DNA from: Gavia stellata
Lineage: Eukaryota > Chordata > Aves > Gaviiformes > Gaviidae
Direction: 5' to 3'
DNA length: 64,000 bases
NCBI RefSeq assembly: GCF_030936135.1
Contig: NC_082598.1
Coordinates: 36,202,687-36,266,686 of the forward strand
Part shown: positions 1 to 10,493 of the stretch, piece after piece
Position numbering within the stretch: position 1 is the first letter of the stretch
Layout of the letters: every line of letters starts with the position of its first letter
Made by a program: the position numbers and the translations under genes
Notes under the pieces: generated by a model
Databases searched by the model: none
What the model was told of the DNA's origin: nothing
What the model saw: only the letters and a program-made list of their open reading frames with translations

Positions 1-2021
1 TGTTTATCTATTTCATTGCATGGTCATAAACAGTGCAGGCTTCGAGACAGGAATCAGCCTTCTACAGCTTTTTTGTACAGCACTCATCCTAAGACCACCT
101 GGTCCTTTAAGGTCTTAACCATTGCTTTAATAAGGGGGGGCAGTGGGGAAATCACTAGATTAAAATAAATTGTGTTACTTACTTATAGACATATATCCAC
201 AGGCACATCCTGTACCTTAGATACAGAAACAGCAGCTGTTTCAGAAATACAGGTTAAGTTAGCCTTCCAACCCACCCCCCCCAAAAAAAAAAAATTTAAA
301 AAAAACCCACACAACAGAGAGGCAGGGTGATTACTGGTGGAGAAAGAGCAGTCCATCTGGGACATCAGAGGCAGGCGAGTCCAGGGAGAGCTGTTTCAGG
401 CCCTGGAAACAGGATACTTAGCCTATTTCATGGAGCCAGCCTTGTCAACCTTCTTTCCTTCACCACACACACCCTGTGCTCTCACAAATGCTGTCTCCCC
501 AGGAAAGCCTTAGAAAGGCAACTGTTCAAGTCAGACCAGACGAGGAAGAGAAAAGAGCAAGATCAATGGGGGAAGATACAAACTGCCATGGCAAGCTAGT
601 CAGAAGTCAAGCCATTTCTGAAATTCTCCAGGCTCTATGGGCCTCTTACTGCCCACCCTGAAGAGCGGCCTGCCCTACTTTTCCTTCCTGTCCTACCACT
701 CGTTCTCCTCCTGTCAGCCCCAGAGGCAAGAGGACTATTGTAGGAAAGACAGTCCTCCATGGAAGTATGAAACATTTTACAAGTGAAAAACACTGCAATT
801 GCATTTTAACCTACTCAAGGTCTTGCACTCTGGCTCTTGCCTTACGTTATCCAGATGTCTACTAAAAGCACTACCTGCAGCATCTTGGTCATCATTACCG
901 AAAATCTAGAACTTCCGAAGACGGAGGAAGTCTCTGCATTGGGCCATAAAACATATGCTGGCTAACAGCTCCCACAGCACATGACTGCAGTTGGTTAGAA
1001 GGTCCTGACTTTAAACATTCTGACATTCCCTCACCTGAGGTGGCTTTGGCAAGTTACTTTTAAGCTCTGGGAAGTGCAAAACAGAAATTGTTAAAACACA
1101 ATGGACAGGCAAGAGAAAAACTGCACATTCAAGGAGACTTTATTTGCATTTCTGAGTGGGTTTTTTTTTGTTTTCAGGGTTTTGGAGGGTTGTTGGTTTT
1201 TTTTTTGGGGGGGGGGGTGCGGGGCGTGGTAAGGATTGTAAGCAAGACAGTTTCCAGATCTTTATTTCCAGAGAGATTTTTGTTAGGAGACGTTTACTCA
1301 CATTTCAAAGCACTAGCTGTATATACCATGATTTACCTGTCTTCACATTGTAGAGAGAGGATTATACTTTGAAAGCTGTAGCGGGATTACACTCAAATTC
1401 TGGCCTGGAATTCTACAGTACTAGAAAACTTTAAGAGCAAAACTTCCCAGCTACAGTATGAATTATATTAACTCCTCGCATGCTGGAGTATAGCAATAGG
1501 GGATGGATGAATACCAGTTTTAAGACTATTTGTGTATACGTATATCTGACAGTTTTCACATTGACCATTTCAGATCCCGTAATTACATGTTAATAAAACT
1601 GAGAAGTCTGTCCTGGTTAAGTTTCTGCTGGTTTTGCCCCTGCTGCACTTGTATCCTTTCTCATGATACAGCCAGCTTTTACAAATGTTTTCTCAAACCT
1701 GTGCACTGACTCCTACATTCACTGAACAAAAGCAAGTAAAAAGTCCAGTCAGGGCAAGGTGTGAAATGCATAATTATTTACTTCCACTCAGTATTTTCTT
1801 TTGGTGTTAAGGAACTAACTCATGGGCATGGACAAGCTGACTGTGTCCTTTTAACAAACAGAAAGGAATCAAAAATTATAACAAGGAAAATACTTCAAGT
1901 ATAAGCTAAATTTAAGTATTATGCCTCAGTATCTACAGTGTGCGTCAGGAGTCTAGGATCTAGCTTTGTGGCTAGCTACATTCTGAAGCTGCCGATCTCT
2001 GGCTCAGGGCCCACGTTATAC
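1..2021. other. left flank, no firm gene
   Basis: AT-rich non-coding sequence with several homopolymer patches. No long ORF shows recognisable protein similarity. A minus-strand stretch near 846-905 has a CTAG acceptor-like start, a 20-codon open frame and a GTAAGG donor-like end. It lies beyond the stop of the candidate minus-strand gene described next, so I do not call it. If that gene is real, its 3' UTR should lie here; the nearest convincing minus-strand AATAAA is at 1261-1266. Confidence 0.5.
1197..1217 (+). repeat. T10-G11 homopolymer tract
   Basis: Ten T are followed directly by eleven G, then a GC-rich patch. This is low-complexity sequence, prone to length error in assembly. Confidence 0.85.
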
Positions 2022-2115
2022 TTAAAACAGAATACCGTATTTGTCTTTCAGCTGTTGCCATTTGTCAGACCCAATAAACATGGCTAACTCTTCCATAGCA
2101 ACTGCTGTTAAAATG
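2022..2115 (-). CDS. candidate terminal exon of an unidentified minus-strand gene
   Basis: Read on the minus strand, a pyrimidine-rich acceptor (CACCTTGTGGCTTGGGTTCAG) is followed by 94 nt that stay open in one frame to a TAA stop at 2022-2024. The peptide begins ILTAVAMEELAMFIG and ends LKDKYGILF. The exon enters in phase 2, which is the phase left by the candidate exon at 2900-2957. I do not recognise the protein. It could be the C-terminus of a real gene divergent from PDLIM3, or a chance alignment of splice-like signals in AT-rich DNA. The case rests on the phase agreement along the four-exon chain, not on any family match. Confidence 0.4.
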
Positions 2116-2899
2116 CTGAACCCAAGCCACAAGGTGAAAGAAAAATAGATATTGAATACAGTACTTTATGGAACATAAGATGAGGATTGTATATTAAAAG
2201 AAATTCCAATGCCTGTTTCTTAGAGAAAAATACTCAGAAGGTTTGGCACAAATGACTGTGGCTTTACATGTGATCTCATCATTTGTTTGTGTATGAAGTC
2301 TCATCTCTTGGGAGACCACAAAAACAGATCAAGGTATTGATCCAAAAGTTTGACACGTGCTTTGGAGAAACCCTGGACTGCTCTGTACTTAGAAAAATCC
2401 ATGTATTCTTTCAGGCTTACGGCAGAATAAATTTTTTTTTCTTCCTTCTAAGCTTCCCAGATAGAGGTTTTGGATCAGTAGACTAATACAGAACAATTGT
2501 AAATACCTATTACTAAAGGTTTATTTCTGTTATACACACAAATGTGCACAAACACACAGCGAGCAGTCGATGGAAAAACCTGTCAACTTCAGTGATAGAG
2601 AATAAGCCACTGTGTACCACACTCCAAGTCCTTATGGTCTCCTATTGCCTACATGCCTCTGAAAACCTGCAGCAAGCCCAAGAGAAACATCAGAGACACA
2701 CTCTCAATGGCATTCACGCTGTTGGAGTATGATTGTATACAAGCACTTCGCTCTGCTAAATCTGAAGAGCACTGTCAAAGAGCATTATTTTACAGCTGAG
2801 GATAAAGACACAGACTAAAAAGAACTGCTTAGAATGAAAACTGGGAGAAACTTCAGAAGAAGCCCTAGACAGGAAGGTCAGCTTTCTCTCCTACCTTAC

Positions 2900-2957
2900 T
2901 TCTGTCTTCCATAATGGTACTTTGTAGATAGTAGTAGCATCCCCAGGCTTTTATCAT
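2900..2957 (-). CDS. candidate internal exon, unidentified minus-strand gene
   Basis: Minus-strand 58-nt segment bounded by an AACAG acceptor and a strong donor (GACAGAA/GTAAGG). Entered in phase 1 and left in phase 2, it reads DDKSLGMLLLSTKYHYGRQ without a stop. It follows the candidate exon at 3267-3339, which ends in phase 1, and leads into 2022-2115, which begins in phase 2. The acceptor has only a short pyrimidine tract, which is the weak point. No family is recognised. Confidence 0.4.
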
Positions 2958-3266
2958 CTGTTATTTACAATGGAAGGCATTCTTAATAAGTCAAAAGTAT
3001 GATAATTTAGAAATTATAGAGAGGAAAAGAAAAAAAATCTGCTTTAAAGATCATCTAGAGGAAGGCTAAAGCTTAGACCAGGAATAAAGTACAAATCACA
3101 ACCATATAAGCATGATTGTTTTCTTCTTTACCAAGAAGTCACTGTTCTTTTCTTGACACTTCAATTCAGATCTTCTTCCAGATATGAACTTTCACTGACA
3201 AAAATAAACTAGAAGAGAGAAAACATACACACACACAAGTGTTTCCATGGGGAGACACATACTTAC

Positions 3267-3339
3267 CACTACACACAGGATCTTGAGCTGACAGTTTTAC
3301 CACTCCAAGGACAAGATTTCTCTTATCATCCAGTAATGA
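3267..3339 (-). CDS. candidate internal exon, unidentified minus-strand gene
   Basis: Minus-strand 73-nt segment with a good acceptor (TTAATATTTCTTCTAG) and a near-consensus donor (AGTG/GTAAGTAT). In phase 0 it reads SLLDDKRNLVLGVVKL and on to SAQDPVCS, with no stop, and leaves in phase 1. It sits between the candidate exons 3935-4038 (ends in phase 0) and 2900-2957 (starts in phase 1), so all three joins keep the frame. This is the best-defined exon of the set. The product is not recognised. Confidence 0.45.
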
Positions 3340-3934
3340 CTAGAAGAAATATTAATCTCTTCAAAAAGCAGCTTTTCCTAGAGTAGCACTGCTACTATCT
3401 CCTGCCTGACAGGTTTCTCTAGTCGCACGAATTATACTATGGGTCTGTTCTTAACGTCTTGAACTTTGCAAAATTCTCTGAAATTTTTGTCACATCAAGT
3501 GCTACTGAATAAAATCAGCTCCTCCTCCAGTAGCAGCATAGGTAATCTCTACACAAACATTCCTTTCCCTGTAATTTACCTTTTATCTTGATTAGATAAG
3601 GAGTAGAAACCAGCTAATTCTGCAGGGCTTGTAGTCACTCCACATTAAAGATCACACTTTTACAATTAGAGCATATATTCCTATACACTAACATAGCAGG
3701 GACATACCACAGCATTCTGTACTAGTTTTAGTCTCTGAATAGCGTGGATACAGTAATTCACATCCCATAGCTGAGACTTGGATAGCAATGAGAAAATGCA
3801 TGTCCAAACAGAAAGTATACCATATCTAAGCAAGATGTACACAGCAGAAGCTGACTGGGTCACATCTGAAACACAGCCAACAGCTTCTAAGGACCTAAAA
3901 TTACCTCTATTTTCTGAATTACAAGTTAACATAC

Positions 3935-4038
3935 CCTCTCAGAAGAACTGATGTAACCTCCATCACTTCCACTGCTCATTTCCCTCATCCTCATCACCTT
4001 ACTTCCTCCAGATGTACTGTCAGATAGCCTCTTCTCTT
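3935..4038 (-). CDS. candidate internal exon, unidentified minus-strand gene
   Basis: Minus-strand 104-nt segment starting after GGCAATGCACAG and ending AGAGG/GTATGT. The frame reads EKRLSDSTSGGSKVMRMREM and then a serine/glycine-rich part ending GSDGGYISSSER; it leaves in phase 0. A longer open frame continues upstream to 4183, so the 5' boundary is uncertain. The serine-rich composition suggests a disordered segment. No homology is claimed. Confidence 0.35.
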
Positions 4039-7000
4039 CTGTGCATTGCCAATATTTGACTTGTATGATGTAACCCAGTACAAGAAAAGATGTATGGTTA
4101 GCTGCCACCAGCATTCTAAAAGCACTCGTACATTTATTTTGGCCTACAGACACAGGCACCCCTCCTGTTTTCAGCCCACACACCCAGGATAAGTATAACG
4201 ATAGTTGATGCTCTACAGTCTCTGCCCTCCCAAGATGCCTGGGGTGGAGAAACTACCCCAACTACTGCAAAGTGACTCAGACAAACAGTAATAAAGCCAA
4301 CAAAAAGCACTCCTATCCACTTCTACCAGGGCCCACAGGCAAGGCAGCAGCATCTGCTTGTTAGTGGTATATGGGGCAATAAGCTGTCAGAACGCATGTT
4401 CATGCCTGTTTATAGCCACTACCAGAGAAAAGCTCATTTGTATGAATCACCACCAGCTATGGAGAATAATCTAGTGGTAACATTCACATTTCACCCCTAT
4501 GGCTTGGACTGAACAGGAGATAAGTCTCTTGATCCCACTTGGTCTCTTCACCATCCCTTTAATAAATATAAGCTTTTCTCCAGAAAAGACAATGAGGTTA
4601 AAGTTTCTATGTAGCAAAAAAAGACTAAATGATAGCTAAATGCATACAATCACAGATTAAATCAAGAAATAGGACTGATTACTGTAGAAATACAAAATGA
4701 GACTTTGCTTTTATTAGATGCAATGCTGTGTGTCTAAAGAGTTATGTTATGGTTCTTGTAGATACATGTCATTACACACCTAATGAAGTATTTTAACTGT
4801 TTCCTGAATGCTGCTCTATAATACGTATTTGTTCAGGTAACGTTGAATGGCAAGCACATCAGAGTTGATTAACAGCTACCTTATATTGTTTAAAAAATTA
4901 TGTAAGTGTCAGCATGTTAATTTATGAAGCATACTAGACTTATCTGTCACAGAGCCTTGCTAACTTCATTCCAACTTTACTCTTTTGGAATGCGCTTATT
5001 CAGTTTCCAGTGCCAAAATGGGCTTTAACTTTAAACCAAAAAAGGCATCAGCTTGCCAGATTTGGAGGTGACATTTGACTGTAGCTATTAAAGGGAGCAG
5101 AACCACTGATGAGTGAATGAGCTGAAAAGAAAACCAACTCCTTCCTCACAGTCAGCTTTAAAGATTCTCCATCAGAACTTCTACAGGCTGTGAGAACAGA
5201 AAGGCAAACCCTTTTCCATACACAACAGGAAAAACACATCCTCTCAGAAAACAATCAACTCTCATAAAAGTAACTAAGCATGAAATTTGAGAAGTGCAGC
5301 AATTAAGCACAAAATCTGAGAAGTGCTTTGCAACTTATAGGAACCATAATTAAAATATGAGCTGACATTACATCAGGCTCACAAAGAAACCAATAAAGGA
5401 TAACAAATTCCTTCCCTAGTCACAACAATATCTAATGCCTGTAAAATAAGCAAAGGCATAGACATACTATGACAGAAGCAACACTTCAGGTAACCAGTGC
5501 ACTAATCAGAATCTTAGCAACACAGATGGAAAGTCAATACATGGATATGTCAGTTTGCAAACAAGTTATAGGCATGAGTTTTCAAAATGAAAATGAACAG
5601 TACTTCTATGCCATAATGTGACTTAAGCATCTCATCCCATTCAAAATGCCCTTTAGATTTGGGGGTTTTTTTCCAGACACCAGTCATTATTTTATATATG
5701 CCCCCAACTCTTCCTTTACATTTTTTGAAAATTAAAAGGAAAACAAGAAAAATCAGTGCACAAATTCCAGATAAGATGAAAACTCAGAAGACAACAAGCA
5801 CATCTGTAATTAGTGAAACAAGTTTTTTTAAAATAGGAGATTCTGGTTCCTACATTCAACTTACTTAGAAGTTTATGAAACAGTTTGGAAATATACCATT
5901 TCAGTAAAAAAAATAATACTTTTCACTTATTTGCTTGTTGATTTAGATCAGGTCCTTAATGTAAGCTTTAAAGGGCTCTAAGACACCTAACTCCCTAACT
6001 AAGGAGGAAGCGTCTTGGAGAAGATGAGTAGGCTTAAGTCTTTGGTTTCTGCAGTATTTTCAGAACAAATTTATCACCCTTGAAAGATTAATGAGAAGAA
6101 AAAAAACATACAAGACAGGACATTCCTGGCTTCCTGAGCCCACAAGACAGAAAACTTAAGATGCTTATCAGTTGCATTTTCCTACTCAGAACCTAAACAG
6201 TAGGGAAAAGTACCAGATCTATGTGAAAATGATAACTGAAAGTTTAAAATGAGAGGACAGTTGAGCCAAATCACTGTTTCAAAACAACCACGAAGCTGGG
6301 GTGGGCGGGGAGGAGTTGTAGGAATGTCCTTCTCCACCTCACATGTATTTCCAGCCTAAAAATTTCTAATGCCGGGGAGAAGGATGCAGTACCAAAGCCC
6401 CACTCCTCCTCTCTTTGCCAGGTGCACAAGAAGAATACCAGAGCTGCTTGTCACACCAGCTACGAAAAGGAAAGATGATTTCTGCTTTGCCAGGAAAATC
6501 TAAGGGTACTGCTAATTTATCAGACATCCACTAACCAAAAGCTGATATGAAAAGTTCACTGGGATCCAAGTTATTAACCATTCCTGCTTCCTGACTGTAC
6601 AATTTGGAAAAACTTCAAACTGTAGCTGAACAGTCATATCATATTGTTTTAAAATAAGTAGCATTTCTTATAAGATTTCCCATATACCAATGGGTTCTGA
6701 AATAGAAAACAGGCGGTGCAGTAGGGAATACTCTGGCCTTTCACCTCTGGAAAGCCAGTTTAAGTACATGCTGTTCCACATGTGCAAGTGATTTTCAAGC
6801 TCCATTTAGTATCCTAAGCTGTTACTGTCCAAACTTCACGAACAGTGGCCTAGTCCAGTACAGTTTATCATTACAGAGACTAAGCTCTGAAATAGGACAG
6901 GAGGTTTCTGGCTTAAAATGCACATTCTGAAGAGATTTTTTTTGTTTCTATCTTTACCAGGTTTTATTCTAGTTCTGCAGCCTGCAACAGAGCACTCCAT

Positions 7001-7825
7001 GAGTTTACAGAAGGATGAACTGGTGTTAAACATTTGCTACTTGTAACTTATTTTTCAACTCTTAGTCTGTCAAATTGTCAGGAAAACAACACCTCCTTCC
7101 ATCAAGGCAGGGACACACTAGGAGAGACAATAGAAAACTGACATCCAAAATATTCTGACGTGAGTTAGGAAGTGTGCCTTTTGCTAATGCCAGGGGAAAA
7201 TGATACCGTGCCGTGGGCACAGGGGTTTCATTGTCCAAAGCTAGTGAGTTGCCATGGTATGAAATAACAAATTTGTACACCATGCTACTACTCTGATACC
7301 TAATTTGTGCCCCCACCCCCCAAATCTCAAAAACATGAGTGATATGAAAAAAGTTAACACAGCTTACCCCATCCCCGGTTCAGTTAAAAAAAGTGGTTGG
7401 ACTCTTTCAGGTTGCATTGGGTAGAAAGATAACGCTTGGCACAAAAATAAAATTAAATACCAACCTAGAGAGCAAGAGTCTGCTTCAAACATTATGGTTA
7501 GTCATACTACAAACCAAAAGATTATATTGTGATTCTGAGAAGGCTACTTACATATAAATTCATAGCACAGCCATTAAATCAGAGGATGTATACCTGCAGG
7601 TAAGAAAAGTAGTAACACCAATGATCTTATAGTATAACAAAACAAGAAAAGCTATTAAAAGTAATTGTTTTCTTATATGGAAGCGTCAGTGGAACAAGAA
7701 AAAAACAAAATGTCATATATATTTACAAAAATCCATTTTCATAGCTAGAACAATCATGAAAGCCAAAATGATGAGCAGAGAGAGCTATAACCAGATACGT
7801 AGTTTGAAATTTGTACTGTCATTAC
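4039..7825. other. AT-rich flank or intron, nothing firm
   Basis: No recognisable coding sequence. On the minus strand a stretch near 7368-7438 has a pyrimidine-rich acceptor, a GTAAGC donor and an open frame (LSFYPMQPERVQPLFL...). Its phase does not join the neighbouring candidate exon at 7826-7948, so it is left uncalled. If the minus-strand gene is real, this region is mostly its intron. Confidence 0.4.
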
Positions 7826-7948
7826 CTTAGAAGACTCATCGTACTCAGTTTCATTACAAGTCTTTAAGTCCAAGATTTGCTTATTTAGAAGCTGCTCAGT
7901 ATGTCTAGCAAAGCCTGTCCCAGGATGATATCCTTCTATGAAAGTTGC
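7826..7948 (-). CDS. candidate 41-codon exon, minus strand, unidentified
   Basis: Minus-strand 123-nt segment with an excellent acceptor (TTTTCCTCTGTCTGGTTTTAAG) and donor (TCTAAG/GTAATG). It is open in phase 0 for all 41 codons, starting ATFIEGYHPGTGFARHTEQ and ending with an acidic NETEYDESSK. Length, phase symmetry and splice signals are what an internal coding exon looks like. It may belong to the same gene as 2022-4038, but a direct splice to 3935-4038 would not keep frame, so another exon would be needed. I do not recognise the protein. Confidence 0.4.
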
Positions 7949-8214
7949 CTTAAAACCAGACAGAGGAAAAGAAAATAGCCTTTACTTCACTGACAGGAAT
8001 ATACCTTTACTAAGTGGATAAAAGACTCTAGCCTCAATGCAGCCCAGGTGGTCATGTTGGTCTGGTATGCGAAAACAGAAGGGTTTTAGGGAAAGAAAAC
8101 AAAAAATGCACAAATACTCTGTAAATGGGTGAAGTACTTTCTTAACAGCAGTCACCAAAAAGAAACTAGGAAACAGCCTTATGTCACAAGCATCAATTCA
8201 GTACTGCCTTTTAA

Positions 8215-8286
8215 TTTTTTTTTTTTTTTTTTTTTTTTTGAGAGAGAGAGAGAGAGAGAGAGAGAGTTATTGGGGGGGGGGGGGGG
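8215..8286 (+). repeat. compound T25 / (GA)n / G15 tract
   Basis: Twenty-five T (8215-8239) abut a GA dinucleotide run (8240-8266). After TTATT comes a run of fifteen G (8272-8286). The last two blocks are homopurine on this strand and could adopt triplex or quadruplex structure. The lengths are likely polymorphic and error-prone. Confidence 0.9.
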
Positions 8287-9054
8287 CGGAAGTGTAAATA
8301 GACTTAAAGCTCAACCTGTGCTACATCAATAAAACAGGATTTAGCAGTTGGTGTCTGGAACAACAGCACCTTGGAGAGCAAGTAACCCTTCCAGTAAACC
8401 TGGCAGAAAAAAATAAATCTTTGATCCAGAGGTCAGTCTCATAAGCATATGACTTCCACTGAAATTAAGAGCAATCACCTGCCTAAAAAAAATTAAGCCT
8501 ATCCTCCACCTACATGTATCTAACAAGATTAGAAGGGACACGAGCAGATCTCAGTATAATAAAGAGACATGAACAAACTTTACAAACACTTAAGCAATCC
8601 CAAATTATTTTCACCAACTAACAGCTGTCCCTAAATGATCACCCCATTGTTACTTCACCAGCAGTCAAAACACTTAGCAGGATTCGAAATTAACAGGATT
8701 CCTAAAACAAATAAATAAATGTAAGCCTACACATTAAGATATAAGCCAATAACTTACTAACAGGAATTTCAAAGAAACCCCCCAAGTGACCAAGTTATTA
8801 TACAAGTATCTGATTTTTGACACTGGAAACTTGGAGTCTGATCATGGGTTTGACCTGATACAGAAGTGTAAGAATTTCTGTATCTTTTTCTATTGAAATG
8901 CACTGAAGGATTCACTATTTGAGATTGCCAGTACTCAGTGAAAAAGAAAATGCAAATTGCACATGAAGGAACTCTTTAAATGAATACATCTAATATGCCA
9001 TGTGTTCCCAGCTACAAATCAAAAGATATCACAGCATTCACTAGGAAAAGAGTT

Positions 9055-9079
9055 GGGGGGGGGGGGTGGGGGGGGGTGG
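9055..9079 (+). repeat. G-rich run, possible quadruplex
   Basis: Twelve G, T, nine G, T, three G. Single-base loops between long G runs fit an intramolecular G-quadruplex. About 1.3 kb upstream of the PDLIM3 start codon. Confidence 0.8.
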
Positions 9080-10208
9080 GAAGGGTACCAAGCACAAGGG
9101 TGTTTTCACTCAAAACATATGTCAGGGAGGAAAAGGTAAGAAACTGAAGTATTACTTAGTGATAAATTATGGCCTTGAACACACAATATAATCCAGCAGG
9201 ATCAACTACATGGAGCATCAGTATATTGAAGGCATATATTGAATCAACTTCAAAACATATCAGAACATATCAGAGTATATATAGAGCTCACAAGCAATAA
9301 GAGGTTTTTTCCCCTCAGCTTCAAAACTTACAAAATATTTAAGCTACCAAGATTGATATACCCCTGCACTACATATCTGCCTTGCCTTATTTCTTTAAAT
9401 GTGCCTGTCTTCCTTCACATCCCTAATGTAAGCTGTGCCCCCACAAGCTCATGACAACTGTCATGCTGCAAGTTTATTGTGATACAGGTCTGTTTTCCGA
9501 TAGTTTTCTTTGAAAGAGTTACTACCATTTATTTTATTCCAATCAGGATGACAAATATACTCTAATTATAGAGAAGGCCTTTGAAATATTCTGGACAAGA
9601 ACACAAATACAAAAACCCATGATGAACACGACTATCTACTAGCAAGCCACAAATAAAGGACAAACACCAGAAAAAATACCTTAAAAAAAAATGCTAAGAT
9701 TTCTACAAAGAGAAGATACATCATCAGCTAATACTGCAATTCTCTTCCTCAGTATGAGAAATATGCATGACATCAGTCCAGATTTCTCAAGCCATTAGAG
9801 TTGGTGCATGCCATGGTCTCAAGTGACTATAGCCAAAAAACCTCAGCTGAAGGGCTGGAAGGACTTTGCAGTGCAATAAACTATTACATTACAAATAAGA
9901 CAAGACGACAGGGAAATCTCCTTATCGATAGTTCTGTTTACATGAAACAGAAGCATGTACATAGAGCAGTGTATTGCATAGTTGAAACAAGCATCAGCAA
10001 TGCAATCAGCATGATATCAAATGAGCAACAGTGTTGCTTTAAGAAACCAGAAGGACACTGCATCCTGAAGCGTACTGATTGTCAGGCTGAGGGGAACGCT
10101 GAAGCAGCAGATAAAGCTGGTGTACTTCTTGTAAACTTTCCAGCATTCAGGCTTTATTTGTCCGAGTTTGATACTCCCCTCTGTGGGTGGGGAAGCCGAG
10201 GGACTGGC

Positions 10209-10257
10209 TGACGTCACCCAAAGAGCAGGGATAAAGTGCAGCGCCCACAGCTGTGGG
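10209..10257 (+). promoter_or_regulatory. PDLIM3: putative PDLIM3 promoter: CRE and palindromic E-box
   Basis: A perfect 8-bp cAMP-response element, TGACGTCA, occupies 10209-10216. A 14-bp perfect palindrome CCCACAGCTGTGGG (10244-10257) has a CAGCTG E-box at its centre, the type bound by myogenic bHLH factors. Between them GGATAAAG (10229-10236) could serve as a weak TATA box. The cluster ends about 145 bp before the PDLIM3 start codon, in a locally more GC-rich stretch. CREB and MyoD-family control is inferred from motif identity and the muscle role of the gene. Confidence 0.5.
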
Positions 10258-10400
10258 ATGAGTAAAACTTCCCAAGAGGTATACAAGGTCAGCTGCCCTG
10301 TCCAGCAGGTGCTCTACTGACAGCACCCTTCCTCCTACAGCTCTGCTCCTCACACAGACCTAAGGAAAAAAGAACAGTAACCAAGAAAAACCTGTCCAGA

Positions 10401-10493
10401 ATGCCACAGAACGTTATTCTCCAAGGACCGGCACCCTGGGGATTCAGGCTCTCAGGAGGAATAGATTTTAGCCAACCCTTAATCATAACCAGG
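10401..10493 (+). CDS. PDLIM3: PDLIM3 exon 1 (start, PDZ N-terminal part)
   Basis: Thirty-one codons from ATG to the donor AGG/GTATGT, ending in phase 0 (...PLIITR). It holds the first PDZ strand and the PWGF carboxylate-binding loop. The methionine is preceded by no other plausible start in the conserved frame. Confidence 0.96.

Larger units (their letters stand above)
7949..10208. other. PDLIM3 5' flank
   Basis: AT-rich flank with two conspicuous low-complexity tracts (8215-8286 and 9055-9079). A 136-codon + strand frame (9801-10211) runs into the promoter. It has no recognisable domain, so I treat it as fortuitous. Confidence 0.5.

Noticed and set aside
846-905. Minus-strand exon-like segment reading GNDDQDAAGSAFSRHLDN
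   Set aside because: Good donor, but it lies beyond the stop of the minus-strand chain, and only 20 codons are involved.
3681-3932. 83-codon minus-strand ORF with splice-like ends
   Set aside because: Inclusion would break the phase of the chain between 3935-4038 and 3267-3339, and it has no recognisable similarity.
7558-7596. Minus-strand segment with an excellent acceptor (CTTTTCTTACCTGCAG) and a GTAAGT donor
   Set aside because: All three frames contain stop codons, so it is not coding; no other evidence of transcription.
9801-10211. 136-codon + strand ORF just upstream of PDLIM3
   Set aside because: It has no recognisable domain, ends in the promoter elements, and has no start context or splice support. 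Treated as chance.
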